In this document: in pieces, positions 52,275 through 62,099 of the stretch
Position numbering within the stretch: position 1 is the stretch's first letter
Layout of the letters: every line of letters starts with the position of its first letter
Assembly: GCA_963575745.1 (NCBI GenBank)
Contig: CAUYUJ010002113.1
Location: forward strand, 852,001-916,000
DNA: 64,000 nt
Direction: 5' to 3'
Source: Prorocentrum cordatum
Taxonomy: Eukaryota; Sar; Dinophyceae; Prorocentrales; Prorocentraceae
Made by a program: the position numbers and the translations under genes
Notes under the pieces: model-generated
What the model was told of the DNA's origin: nothing
The model's database searches: none
The model's input: the letters and a program-made list of their open reading frames with translations, nothing else

Positions 52275-53300
52275 ACCTGGAGGTCCGACAGCAGCTCCAG
52301 GTTGTAGCCTGCCATCCTGGTCGAGTGCTCGAGGTAGGCGCTGACCACCGTGACCACGAGATCGCCGAAGGCCACCCGTCGGGCCAGGATGCGGGCTCTG
52401 TGCTGGTGCCAGTCGTGGTCGATCGACGCCACGCCCCTGGTCGTTGACGCCAGCACCCCGACGCCCGCCGAGACCGCCTGCGCCGCCTGCCCCGTGCTGT
52501 GGACGCTGCCGAAGGCGGCGCTGAAGCAGTTGCGCCTGGCCCAGCTGCAGGCGTCAGTCGCCTTCTGGCTGGAGGTGAAGCGCGTGTCCTGCACCAGGAT
52601 GACGTCGTCGCCTCCTCCATCGCCCTGGATCCGCTCCAGCTCCACCTGCGTCTCTGACCAGGTCGAGCCGTTCAGCGTTACGAAGCTGGCTCGCTTCGCT
52701 CCCGCAGGCCTGATCAGCTTGGCCAGCTGGAGGGGCTTGGCCTGCGGTCGCCCAGGCTGAGGCTGGGCCGCAGGCTTCGCGGCTGCCGCGGCGGCCGCGC
52801 GGCCGCCAGGCGGGCGGCTGCTCGCCGCCTTGGGGCCCCGAACCTCAGGGGGTCTCACGCCCTCGCCCGTAGCCTCGTCAACTTGAATTGGGTACCCACG
52901 ATTCCTTATGGGCCCCTGGCTGGGCTGAGGACTGCCAGTCCTTCGGTCGGGCCCAGCCAAGTCCGCCACAGCGCTTGGCTCTGTCCTGCTGCCGAGCGCC
53001 TCGAACTTGGCGTCGTGGCGCGCGTCGTCGAGGCGCCGGCCCTGGCGCAGCAGCGGCACTCTGAAGGGAAGCCCTTCCCAGGCGTCGGCCTCCTCGTTGG
53101 CCGCCAGGTAGGCGTGCAGCAGGCCGCCGCTCGGCGCCGCCGCCGCCTCGGAGCGGCTGGGCGCCGCCGCCTCTGCCTCCTCAGCCCCTGCCGGGGCGGG
53201 CGGCGCCGCGCTGTCGGGGCCGCCGCCTGGCAGCAGGGTGCTACCCGCGGGCCTGGCCCCTGCCAGCAGCAGCGCCAGCAGCAGGTGGAGGGGCCGCCGC
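52272..53300 (-). CDS. Retrotransposon ORF2, N-terminal linker and first half of AP-type endonuclease
   Basis: Part of a frame open from the ATG at 54568 to the stop at 52241. From about 53300 it carries real sequence: an Ala/Pro linker, LLHAYLAANEEADAWEGLPF, then the EEP nuclease start KRASFVTLNGSTWSETQVEL (Asn of NGS near 52672), VILVQDTRFTS (52580-52600; Asp where many relatives have catalytic Glu), AGVGVLASTTRGVAS, ARRVAFGDLVVTVVSAYLEH and MAGYNLELLSDLQ. The domain nicks target DNA. It is cut by a one-base deletion-like break at 52271-52277 (GGTTCCTTCCTG), after which the next frame continues. No good Met lies near the domain, so translation probably comes from ORF1 by a +1 shift or by re-initiation. 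Confidence 0.8.
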
Positions 53301-54401
53301 AGCGGCCTTCTGGTCGGCAGCGCGCTGGCGGGCCGCCTCGTCTGCCGCTCGGCTCTCCACGGCGGCCGCTGGGGGGGGCCCAGCTCCTGGCGCAGCGCCT
53401 GCGGCGGGGGCGGCGGCGGCAGCAGGGGCGGCCGCCTGTCCTGCAGGCTGCGGCGGGGCGGCAGCGCCCTGCTCGGGGGTGCCAGCGGCCACGGCTGCTG
53501 CAGGCCCCTCCTCGGTGCGCTTGCGCTTCTTGGCCACCTCCTCCTCGATCTGGCGCTTGATGCGCTGCTGGTGCTCCTGGCAGTTGCGCTCGAACGTAGC
53601 CTGCGCGCCCTGCATGATCTGGAGCCCCTCATCGCAGAGGCGCCTGAGGGTGGCCTGCGCCTCCTCCTCCAGCTCCGCGAAGTTGTCGAACGACTCCGCG
53701 TCGAAGTTGAAGGTGAGCTGCCTCGCGCCGTCGGGCTGGGCGCCCACGACGCCAGCCGCCTGGGCTCGCTGGCGCAGGAGGGCGTTCTCCTCCTCCTTGG
53801 CCTCCGTGAGGTTGACCGCAGCCTCGTCGCGCCAGCCGCGGCACTCAGCGAGGTGGTCCTCCGCCGCCACGAGCGCGTCCGCCGCCTCGTCGAGCTGGCG
53901 CTGGAGGTTGATCCGCTTCGCCGTGGCCGATTGCAGCCGCTGCTCGAGCGGCTTCGGCGCTGGGGCGACCGCGGGCGCAACGCAGCCCCGCGCGTCGCGG
54001 ACCGCCTCCTGCAGCCTGGCCGCGATGGCGGGGTCCCCACAGGCGAGGAGCGCGTCGAGCTCGCTCTCGGGCAGGGCCGACCAGGGGGCCTTCGGGAAGC
54101 CGCCTCCGCCACGGCCGCCCGCGCCACCGCCGCCGCCGCCACGGGAGGCTGCACCGCGGCCCTTGCCGCCCTTGCCGCCCTTGGCGCCATCCTTCGGTGG
54201 GCCACCGCCGCCGCCTCCACGATGTGCGAGTTGGGAGCCGCCGCCGCCGCCGTCCGCCCAGACCCCGCCGCGGGGCGAAGGCTTCGAGGGCGCCAGCTCC
54301 AGCCCAATCCCGCACTGCCAGCACTTCGCGTTCTTGCGGAAGTTCCAGCGGTAGCGGCAGCCCGTGCACACGACGAAGCCAGGCGCGGCCTTGGGCCCCA
54401 T
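53241..54401 (-). CDS. Retrotransposon ORF1: zinc ribbon and coiled-coil protein
   Basis: 386 codons. Residues 9-31 (FVVCTGCRYRWNFRKNAKCW then QCG) give C-x2-C-x11-C-x2-C, a zinc-ribbon-like motif. A Gly-rich segment follows (GGGGGG and GGKGGKGRGAASRGGGGG). Then comes a predicted coiled coil, LEQRLQSATAKRINLQRQLD EAADALVAAEDHLAEC, and FDAESFDNFAELEEEAQATL. A basic stretch EEEVAKKRKRTEEG could serve in nuclear entry. An Ala/Pro tail ends at 53241. By position it is the ORF1 (RNA-binding, RNP-forming) protein of a two-ORF LINE. The frame chosen is the one with Cys pairs; the 775-codon frame from 54568 overlaps it for 1.2 kb but is R/S/P-rich there and looks like a shadow until about 53300. Confidence 0.78.
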   Translation of the reverse strand: MGPKAAPGFVVCTGCRYRWNFRKNAKCWQCGIGLELAPSKPSPRGGVWADGGGGGSQLAHRGGGGGGPPKDGAKGGKGGKGRGAASRGGGGGGAGGRGGGGFPKAPWSALPESELDALLACGDPAIAARLQEAVRDARGCVAPAVAPAPKPLEQRLQSATAKRINLQRQLDEAADALVAAEDHLAECRGWRDEAAVNLTEAKEEENALLRQRAQAAGVVGAQPDGARQLTFNFDAESFDNFAELEEEAQATLRRLCDEGLQIMQGAQATFERNCQEHQQRIKRQIEEEVAKKRKRTEEGPAAAVAAGTPEQGAAAPPQPAGQAAAPAAAAAPAAGAAPGAGPPPAAAVESRAADEAARQRAADQKAAAAAPPPAAGAAAGRGQARG

Positions 54402-54568
54402 CGCTGGATCGGGCGGGCGCGCTGCTCAGCCGCGGGCGTGCAGCAGGCAGGAGCCGACGGGGGCGGACCCGCCGACACAGAAGAAGTCGTGACCCGCAGG
54501 TCCTGGAGGGTGCTGCTCTGGCAGCTCAGATTTTGGCACGGAGGCGCGGAGCCCCCCAGTGCAGGCAT
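54402..54568 (-). other. 5' untranslated region of the retrotransposon
   Basis: 167 nt between the relict leader and the ORF1 ATG. An ATG directly at 54568 opens the frame that later encodes the endonuclease, so use of this upstream start cannot be excluded. Confidence 0.6.
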
Positions 54569-54583
54569 CTTGAGCCAAAATGG
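54569..54583 (-). other. Relict spliced leader (CCATTTTGGCTCAAG)
   Basis: 15 nt identical to the 3' part of the dinoflagellate spliced leader, placed directly after the full leader. It is the mark left when an integrated, already trans-spliced copy is transcribed and trans-spliced again. Confidence 0.93.
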
Positions 54584-54605
54584 CTTGAGCCAAAATGGCT
54601 ACGGA
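54584..54605 (-). other. Dinoflagellate spliced-leader sequence (22 nt, full)
   Basis: On the minus strand it starts TCCGTAGCC and ends GGCTCAAG, matching the universal dinoflagellate leader (variable first base, here T) at all 22 positions. It is not an SL RNA gene: no intron donor follows; instead a second leader and the retrotransposon do. Confidence 0.96.
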
Positions 54606-54607
54606 CA

Positions 54608-54618
54608 ACAGTGATGGC
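54608..54618 (-). repeat. Target-site duplication, 5' copy (GCCATCACTGT)
   Basis: Precedes the leader with only TG between. Identical to 47325-47315. Confidence 0.85.
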
Positions 54619-54944
54619 GTTGGATAAGGAAACCGTCGATAAGGAATCCAGGGTCTGGAAGCCAGTGGAAACCCGATCGTGGATTGGCCATGGATATCAC
54701 CACCGCCCACATCAGATAAGGAAACCCCCAAGGTATGAAGCCTCCTAGGCACGTTCCTGAACGAACGCCCCCACCGTACGGTGTAGCCTGCGCGTGGCAA
54801 TCCGCCAGCGCGCCACCTGGCACATTGAGGCGTGGAAGAATGACAAGGACTGCCCGGTAGGGTTTTTTGAATTCCAACACGAGACCACCCCTCCCTCGAC
54901 CCGCAGACTCTTGCGTGCACACCCCCTACTCACCGAGGCCACTT

Positions 54945-55240
54945 CCCTCGTGCCCGCTCGAGGATAGCGCACTTCCAGCACGGCAGCGACTGCCTAAACC
55001 ACCATTCCACGCGTGCCCGCTCAAGGATTGCGAACTTCCCGCATGGCAGCTACTGCCTAAAACCCTCATGCCACGCGTGCCCGATCGAGGATAGTGCACT
55101 TCCCGCGTGGCAACTAATTCCTGAGCCCCCAGGTTACGCGTGCCCGCTCGAGGTTGCATGGCTGCTACCTTCTAGGCCCCTTATCCTACGCGCATCCGCC
55201 CGAGGATCGTGTACTTCCCGCATTTCCAGGCGCTGCTCCC
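54945..55240 (+). repeat. ~63-bp tandem array, 4-5 copies
   Basis: GTGCCCGCTCGAGGATAGCG-type starts at about 54949, 55010, 55074, 55137 and 55192, each with CACTTCC(C/A)GC and TGGCA(G/A)CTA(C/A)T blocks. Confidence 0.8.
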
Positions 55241-55299
55241 AAGCGCTCCAGGACCTCCTAATCACCGACCCCTTGTTGAACAGGATGGGTATGCGTCCC

Positions 55300-55735
55300 G
55301 AGAAGACGGCCCGTGCAGGCAACCAAGGACACCAAGATGGCCCAAGATGCCGCGAAGACGGCCCAAGATGGCCCCTCCAACAGGCTCCGAAGAAGCCAAA
55401 AACATTGATTCTCCATGGGTGTTTGAAAGAGTGTCGCATTCTCGCCTTTTCGGGCTGTCGTCAGCTCAAGACGGCCCAAGAAGCACCAAAGACGGCCCCA
55501 AGACAGCCCAAGAGTACCTCCCGTGGGACCCAACACGTTCTGAGACGGCCCTCCAACGGCCCAAGACGGCGCCAAGACGGCCCCCAGACACCCACCATAC
55601 GGCCAAGAGGGCTCCACGACGGCCCAAGAAAGCCCCAAGCCGGCGTAAGAGGGGCCCAAGACGGCCCGGGATGTCCCCAAGGAGCCTCCAAGACTGCCTC
55701 ACAGGAGGCCAAGACAGCCCAAAGACGATACAAAC
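55300..55735 (+). repeat. Degenerate ~12-nt 'CCAAGA-GGCC' array
   Basis: Contains the anchor 'CGCCTTTTCGGGCTGTCGTC' at 55443-55462, then AGACGGCCCAAGAAGCACCA units, and runs into the (CAT)n array. Confidence 0.7.
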
Positions 55736-55745
55736 GAGTGTTTTT

Positions 55746-55751
55746 CATCAC

Positions 55752-55826
<75 letters not shown>

Positions 55827-56244
55827 AATCATCATCTTCTTCATCATCATCATCATCACCACCATCATCATCAGCATCAGCATCATCATCATCAACATCA
55901 CCACCTCACATCAGCAGCATCATCAGCATCAGCATCAGCATCAGCATCAGCATCATCATCAGCATCATCATCATCATCGTCATCACCATCACCACTACCA
56001 TCAGCATCATCAGCCTCATCATCACCATCATCATTCTAATAATCATCATCATCAGCATCACCATCTTCGTCATCATCGTGATCATACTCATCATCATCAC
56101 CTTTACCATCATCATCGTGACCATCGTCATGAGCATCAGCATCATGATCATCAGCAGCAGCAGAACCAGCACCAGCACCAGAACCAGCACCAGCATCAAC
56201 ATCATCATCATCATCAGCAGCATCACCAACAACAGCAGCAGATG

Positions 56245-56279
<35 letters not shown>

Positions 56280-57105
56280 GCATCATCATCATCAGCATCA
56301 TCATCATCATCATACGCATCATCGTCCCCCTCCTCCTCCTCCTCCGCCTCCAAACCATCATCATCATCATCAGCATCAGTATAATCCTTATCATTATCAT
56401 CATCACCATCATCATCAATCAGCATCCGCATCGTCCTCCTTCTCATCCTCCTCGTCCTCATCCTCATCATCCTTGTCGTTATCCCTATCCGCATCCTCAG
56501 CCGCATCATCATCATCCCCATCTTCACTCATCCTCACCCTCATCATCATAAACATCATCGTCATCATCATCAGCATCAGCATCATCATCATCATCATCAT
56601 GAGCATCATCAGAATCATCACGCTATCATCAGCATCATCACCCTCATCATCGTCACCAGCATCATCAACATCACCATTTCTTCTCATCATCATCATCATC
56701 CTCAGCATCATCATCGTCATCCTCAGCCGCCGCACCATCATCCTCATCACCACGACTATCAGCATCACCATAAGCATCACCGTCATCAGCATCACCATCA
56801 TCAGCAACATCGAGATCAACATCATCATCGTCGTCAGCATCGCCATTGTCGTCGTCATCATCACCATCGGCATCGGCATCAGCATCAGCATCAGCAGCAG
56901 CATTAGCAGCAGATGCAGCAGAAACAGCATCATTGGCATCACAATAACCACCATCATCAGCATCGTCGTCACCATCGTTATCATAAGAATCATCATCATC
57001 ATCAACGTCACCACCAATATCTTCATCATGCTCATCATCACCACCATCCTCCTCCTCATCAGCATCATCATCGTCTCCGTCCTGATCATCATCATCACCA
57101 CCATC

Positions 57106-57136
<31 letters not shown>

Positions 57137-57173
57137 CCATCATCACTATCAACATCATCACCATCAGTCTAAC

Positions 57174-57231
<58 letters not shown>

Positions 57232-57242
57232 GTCATCATCCG
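55746..57242. repeat. 1.5-kb (CAT)n array
   Basis: CAT/CAG/CGT mixtures, purest at both ends and most degenerate in the middle. All long frames here are His/Ile/Ser or Met/Asp runs. Confidence 0.95.
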
Positions 57243-57893
57243 TAGCCCAGTAAGCGCAATGCCGATGAGGGATCACAAGACCGCGAGTCCCCTGGGCGTG
57301 CTGAGCGGTAGGACTGCTTGGACGCCAAGAGTCAACGCAATTTCGTGTACTTTCAGGGTGAGCGGCCTGAGTATCCTGTCGGTCGGCGGGTGCGATTTCC
57401 CCACCAGTGTTCGTGGGCCGCCATGGCGCCTGGCGGAAGCGGACAAAGTGACGGATCGGGCAACAACGAGTGTTTCGGATGGAAGCGTCAGCCGCAGATG
57501 TCGAAAGAAGCCAGCAGCAGCGACAACAGAGCTCGGACAGAGTCTCCTGTCAGTCGTGCGGCAGCTGGCTGTGGATCGACAGGCTGGCGGCGGCGGCGGC
57601 GGACTACAAAAGCACATGAGAAGGGACCAAGTGGATGCCGGCACCGGCACCACCTTCATGGTCCAAGGGGGCAACACCACCGAGAACTACCACGAGTGGG
57701 CACGGATAGCGCAGCGTGGCGCAAAGGCTCAAGGCGGCGACAAAGAAGGCGGACCACAGCAAAGGAAGGAGCTCCAGATCGTGTTCGGCAGCGTCGCGAA
57801 GTAGCAGAAGCCGACGATGATGTCCATGTGTCGGTGGTGCAAATGATTGTGCTGATGATGATGGCAACAACGGTGACTGACGATGATCATAAC
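57243..57893. other. Unique stretch after the CAT array, coding potential uncertain
   Basis: Three plus-strand frames are partly protein-like, e.g. DRVSCQSCGSWLWIDRLAAA (about 57537-57596) and TTFMVQGGNTTENYHEWARI (about 57649-57708). They do not form one frame without shifts; no family was recognised. Confidence 0.3.
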
Positions 57894-58183
57894 GCTGGTG
57901 CGAGAGCACTGGCGAGGAGGATGAGAAAGTGCGCGCGCAGGACTTCCAGACTATCGTTTATCATGTGTGTTCGAAGACATCGACCTTGAAATGCTTCGAG
58001 TCCCGATTGTTTCGGGAGGATGTCGACACGCGCGCGTGGCGGCGCGCTCATGTGGCCGAATGGAATATTTTGCGATGGGTTCGTGAACTGGACGCATGCT
58101 GGGTCAACGCGGGCGCACCAAGTGGTGAAATGAAAGGACGGGCTCTGGACGAGATTGCCAAAAAAACGGTGTCCCTACAATAG
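57894..58183 (+). CDS. Hypothetical exon or short ORF
   Basis: Open after a TAA near 57891: RWCESTGEEDEKVRAQDFQT then IVYHVCSKTSTLKCFESRLF, REDVDTRAWRRAHVAEWNIL, RWVRELDACWVNAGAPSGEM and KGRALDEIAKKTVSLQ, stop at 58181-58183. Amino-acid use is balanced, unlike the repeat frames around it. The first Met in frame is at 57929. No known domain was recognised; it may be a terminal exon or a retrotransposon remnant. Confidence 0.4.
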
Positions 58184-59617
58184 TCCCCCTATGATTTCAG
58201 CAAGCGCACGCAGGCAGAAAGTCTGCAATCTTGTTGATGAGCAACCGATGGGTGTTTGATGTTGACGAGCGTGCGTCACATATGATTAATGTATTCGGCT
58301 TGTTTTCGACACGTGCGTGCGCGTGTGAACTTTGTTGCATGTGTTGCAAAGGGCTCTCGAAACATAAGATATTGAGATAAACTGGTACGCGCGCATGGTA
58401 TTGTTTGACACGGATGAGTGGGGGCGACGCCGGCCTGGCTGGGATCGTATACTGCCAAATGGGGAACGACCGATCAGGCAAATTCTCTTGCAGAACTTGC
58501 AATCTCCCAGTGGCCCGTTCCCATCCCCAGTGGAAACGGGCTGCTGGGTGCTCGGGAGGGTGGCGGGGCTTATTTTCTTCGCAGGAGGCGCCCACGAGAC
58601 GCCCACGAAGCGGGCGCCCGCCGAACGCCCCGAAAGAGCGCCGGCCCGCGCCGCGCGGCTGACCCACGCGTGGGCGCTCGGCCGGACAGCGGACGGACCG
58701 CGCCAGCCAGCAGCCCGCGCCGCGGGGCGCCCACGAGGCGCCCACGGTCCGGCGCGGACGCGGCACTGGGGGAGGCCAAGAGGCACCGATGCCGCTGCGC
58801 CCCGGAGTGCTCCGACCAGAGAATATTCCGAGGCGAACCCAATGGAGTGGCGACGATGGCCTCCGAGGAGGTCCCCAGAAAGAGGGAAAAGGGGCGAGGG
58901 GGTGGAGGTATGTCGGGAGCGGCCAGGAGGGGGGTGTCCAAGAGGGGGGGGTGCAAATCATGACCGGCGGCACGTGCGCGGCCCAACGGGGGGGCCAGGG
59001 ACGTAATGAAACAAGAAGAGGCGCCATGAAATGTGGGGAAATATCAGGGCCAACGCCATGATATCCCCCCCCCCTAGTCATCACCCCCCTCTTTTCCACC
59101 CCCGAGTATGGGTACCCTGCTCCTCCTCTGACCCCACGGCCGGGCGCGGGCGCGACGTCCCGAAGCGCCCGCGGCCACGCTGCACGGAGCACCCACGAGG
59201 CGCCCCGCGGGCGGGCGCCCCGTCGCCCGAGGCCGCGGGGCGGCGCCGGGCGGCGCCGGGGAGGCGCGCAGGGGGCACCCCGAGGGGGCGGGCACTTCGC
59301 GGGGGAGCACCCTCGCAGAGGAGGGTGGAAAGGAGCAGAGGCCAGACGGCGGCAAGGCGGCCTGAGCTGACCCCAGGGGGAGGGGGAAAGGGAGGAGGAC
59401 AAGCTGGGTGCGCTCGCATCATATCTGCCATCCTACCCCTCCCTCCCATCCCTTATCATGGCGCAGATTCCCTCTCTACTCGCACAGTCGGATGTCAAGC
59501 AGGGCGATGATCCCGAAAGGGCATGCGATGCATCGTAGAGCACGGCATGGCATGGCGTAGAAGAGCACCACGAAGCGTAGTATCAACCTGGCATTGCATT
59601 GCATGCCGTGGCATGGC
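58184..59617. other. GC-rich stretch without assigned gene
   Basis: A partial match to the GATACGTGTTGTCCC MITE interior lies at about 58810-58850 (CGAGGCGAACCCAATGGAGT). GGCGCC/GGGCGCCC-rich blocks at 58575-58770 and 59130-59300 resemble each other loosely. Confidence 0.4.
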
Positions 59618-59812
59618 ACGGGAAATGACGCCAGCGCTGCAGCGGGAGCACCAGTCGGAACGAGCGGAAGCGCAGAAATGAGGCCAGCGCTGCAGCAGAA
59701 GCGCGATTCGGAACGAGCGGAAGCACGGAAATGAGGCCAGCGGTGCAGCGAGAGCACGATTCGGAACGAGCGGGGCCAGAAAATGAGGCCAGCTCCTCAG
59801 CAAGAGCAGCAT
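59618..59812 (+). repeat. ~52-bp minisatellite, 4 copies
   Basis: GAAATGA(G/C)GCCAGCGCTG, CAGC(G/A)(G/A)(G/A)AG, ATTCGGAACGAGCGG. The same unit reappears at 60245-60293 and 60544-60595, split by a MITE. Confidence 0.85.
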
Positions 59813-59869
59813 ATGTTGGGAAAAAATACAAGCGAAAACCTAACTCTGCAGGGGGAAGGTTTCCCGGGC

Positions 59870-60244
59870 GCCAGAAGCAGAAATTTAGCATTTTCAATAG
59901 AAAAAAACAATTGTATTGGAGTGGCCTTTTTTCGACGCCGCTTCGGAATTAGATTTTCCGGCGCCGGCCGGAACCGGCTCCGGACCCGGCCCGGGCGCCG
60001 GCCCGGCTCGGGTGTCCGGCCTGGGCGCCAGCTCGGGCGCTGGCCTCGGCGTCGGAATCGGCCCGGGAGGCCGATCGGGCGCCGGAAGAAGAAATTCAGC
60101 ATTTTCAAAAGAAACATGTGTATTAGAATGGCCTTTTTTCGGCGCCGCCTCGGAACTCGATTTTCCGGCGCCGGCCTGAACCAGCTCCGGACCCGGCCCG
60201 GGCGCCGGCCCAGGCGCCGGCTCGGGCGTGCAGCCCGGGCGCCG
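59870..60244 (+). repeat. ~207-bp tandem duplication
   Basis: 'GAAATTTAGCATTTTCAATA', 'GGCCTTTTTTCGACGCCGCT', 'GATTTTCCGGCGCCGGCC', 'CTCCGGACCCGGCCCGGGCG' occurs twice, about 207 bp apart (GATTTTCCGGCGCC at 59952 and 60159). Confidence 0.85.
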
Positions 60245-60293
60245 GCGGAAATGATGCCAGCGCTGCAGCGGGAGCACGATTCGGAACGAGCGG

Positions 60294-60543
60294 CCCTAAC
60301 TCCAGATCCGCCCTACTTCGGGGAAATTCGAAAGTGGGGCTTGGAATTTCCGTTTTACTTTTCAAGCCCCGCTGATACCAATTTCCGCCCTACTTTTCTG
60401 TTGCTGTTTCTGTGGATTTCCGCCCTATTTTATGTTGGGTGCAGCAATTTCCGCCCTACTTGTTCGGCCTCTTATAGGTGGATTTCCGACGCAATTTTAA
60501 GGTGGACAAAAAAAACAAAAGTAGGGCGGATCTGGAGTCAGGG
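60294..60543 (+). mobile_element. MITE, 'CCCTGACTCCGGATCCGCC' family, copy 2
   Basis: CCCTAACTCCAGATCCGCCC at the left, GGGCGGATCTGGAGTCAGGG at the right; the interior is nearly the same as 25737-25984. It splits a minisatellite unit: the uninterrupted paralogue at 59764-59785 reads GAACGAGCGGGGCCAGAAAA. Confidence 0.9.
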
Positions 60544-60721
60544 GGGGCCCGAAAATGAGGCCGGCGCCTCAGCGAGAGCAGCATTTCGAAAATAAATGCA
60601 GGCGAAAACCCAACTCCGGGGAAACCTGTGTACAAAAAACAACACGCGGGGGGGGGGGGGCAATATTCCCAAGACGTCATCAGGGGAAGAGGAAGAGTAG
60701 TATTCATATTGAGTAATTGTG

Positions 60722-60804
60722 GAGGGGAGGAGGAGGAGGAGGAGGAGGAGGAGGAGGAGGAGGAGGAGGAGGAGGAGGAGGAGGAGGAGGAGGAGGAGGA
60801 GGAG
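60722..60804. repeat. (GGA)n microsatellite
   Basis: Near-pure GGA. Confidence 0.92.
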
Positions 60805-60849
60805 CGCGGGCACTTCGCGGGGAGCGAGCACGTCAAGTGTAGTCTTGTG

Positions 60850-60977
60850 GATGCCACGCCAATGGACACCCTAACAGTCCTATCATTGCATTGAAAATGT
60901 GTTTTACATGTTGAGAACATGTTTAACACGTATGGGGATGATTTGCCAACATGCTTCCTCTCCATTGATCGTCCCCG
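60850..60977 (+). repeat. Dispersed repeat 'ACATGTTT', copy 3
   Basis: ATGCCACGCCAATGGACACC, TTTACATGTTGAGAACATGT, 'ATGCTTCCTCTCCATTGATC'. Confidence 0.8.
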
Positions 60978-61563
60978 GCAAATATAGATCGGTTGGGAAG
61001 TTTCTGGGGCGAATCTCGTTTGGGGAACGGGCACGTCGACACAGCTCGACCCTCGGTTCATGCCCCCTTGCATCGGGCTCACGTCGCGATGACGGCGTTG
61101 TTGGTGTCCGACAAGCTTGAACGGTCCCGGCTCTTCCATTGGCGCAACTCTGTCTGTGTCGGCCGACTCGGTGCCAAAGGAGGCACTCAACCTTCTGAAC
61201 AACAGCGCTGGGATCGCCGCCGCGTCGACGCAGCACGAACCTACGGCACCTAGACCAGAGGAGGAAGCGACGGCAAAAACATAACCGATCGGAGGTTCGC
61301 ATGGAAGTGTTGGAACTGTGCTGGGCCCTCTTCCCCTGGGGGGGCGGCGCAGGAGGCGCCGCTCGGAGGGGTTTCGCGCCGACGCGAGAAATTTAAGCGG
61401 ACTTCCAACATGTTTTGCTTCACCATACGTATGCATGGGTGTGCATATACACATACATGTTGATTTATGCATGCACGCATACCCGCCAGTCGGAAGAAAT
61501 GAATCGAAGCATGACGCAGAAATGCGGCAAACGTAGAGTAGGTTCGGGCCTACCCGAAGAACA

Positions 61564-61598
61564 GCAAACAGCAGCAACAACAACAACAACAGCAACAA

Positions 61599-61651
<53 letters not shown>

Positions 61652-61700
61652 GCAACAGCAACAGCAACGGCAACGGCAACAGCAACAACAGCAAGCACAC

Positions 61701-61731
<31 letters not shown>

Positions 61732-61777
61732 AACAACAACAACAGCCACAACAACAACAGCCACACCAACAATCATT
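61564..61777. repeat. (CAA)n array, copy 1
   Basis: CAA/CAG microsatellite. It is immediately followed by a segment repeated at the window end. Confidence 0.93.
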
Positions 61778-61941
61778 TTAAGACTGTTCGCCCTGATCTG
61801 CTCGAGTGTCCAATAACGCGTATTTCCCGAACCCTCGATACCCGCCGTCTTCGTCTTCGATCGAACCCCTTTTGGGGGGTGTACCTTCTTCCCTGCAGGC
61901 CGGGCCCAGGCAAGCGGCGGGTCGGCCGCAGACCGTCGGCC
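61778..61941 (+). repeat. Segment duplicated at 63841-64000
   Basis: TTAAGACTGTTCGCCCTGAT, 'TGTCCAATAACGCGTATTTC', 'TCTTCGTCTTCGATCGAACC', 'TCTTCCCTGCAGGCCGGGCC'. The two copies differ at only a few positions and sit about 2.06 kb apart, each directly after a CAA array. Confidence 0.93.
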
Positions 61942-62099
61942 TGGCCAGCGGCAGCGCTGATCGGCGAGGCGGCCGCGGACCGTCGACCCGACCCCAAGAG
62001 GGACGGACAGGGGACCGACCACGACGACGACGACGTCGACGACGACGGCGACGACGACGGCGACGACGAGAGAAAGCGAGAGCGAGAGAGAACGACAGC

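Larger units (their letters stand above)
47327..54605 (-). mobile_element. Full-length non-LTR retrotransposon carrying a spliced leader
   Basis: 7,279 bp on the minus strand. Order: 22-nt dinoflagellate spliced leader (54605-54584), relict leader (54583-54569), ORF1 (54401-53241), ORF2 in several frames (about 53300-47442), 3' UTR (47441-47336), nine A (47335-47327). An 11-bp target duplication lies outside both ends, with only TG (54607-54606) between the 5' copy and the leader. It therefore looks like a complete cDNA of a trans-spliced, polyadenylated transcript inserted by target-primed reverse transcription. Domain order (endonuclease, RT, finger, RNase H) is that of I/R1-type LINEs; the exact clade was not determined. 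Three one-base frame changes in ORF2 (about 52273, 51762, 48857) make this copy probably inactive, unless they are assembly errors. Confidence 0.92.

Noticed and set aside
54569-54605. SL RNA gene
   Set aside because: The leader is followed by another leader and the retrotransposon, not by a splice donor and an SL RNA intron; no 5S gene or tandem SL unit nearby.
47135-54748. Long plus-strand ORFs opposite the retrotransposon (e.g. 50461-51642, 53238-54614)
   Set aside because: Antisense frames stay open because of high GC at third positions; they lack motifs, whereas the minus strand carries ordered RT, RNase H and nuclease motifs.
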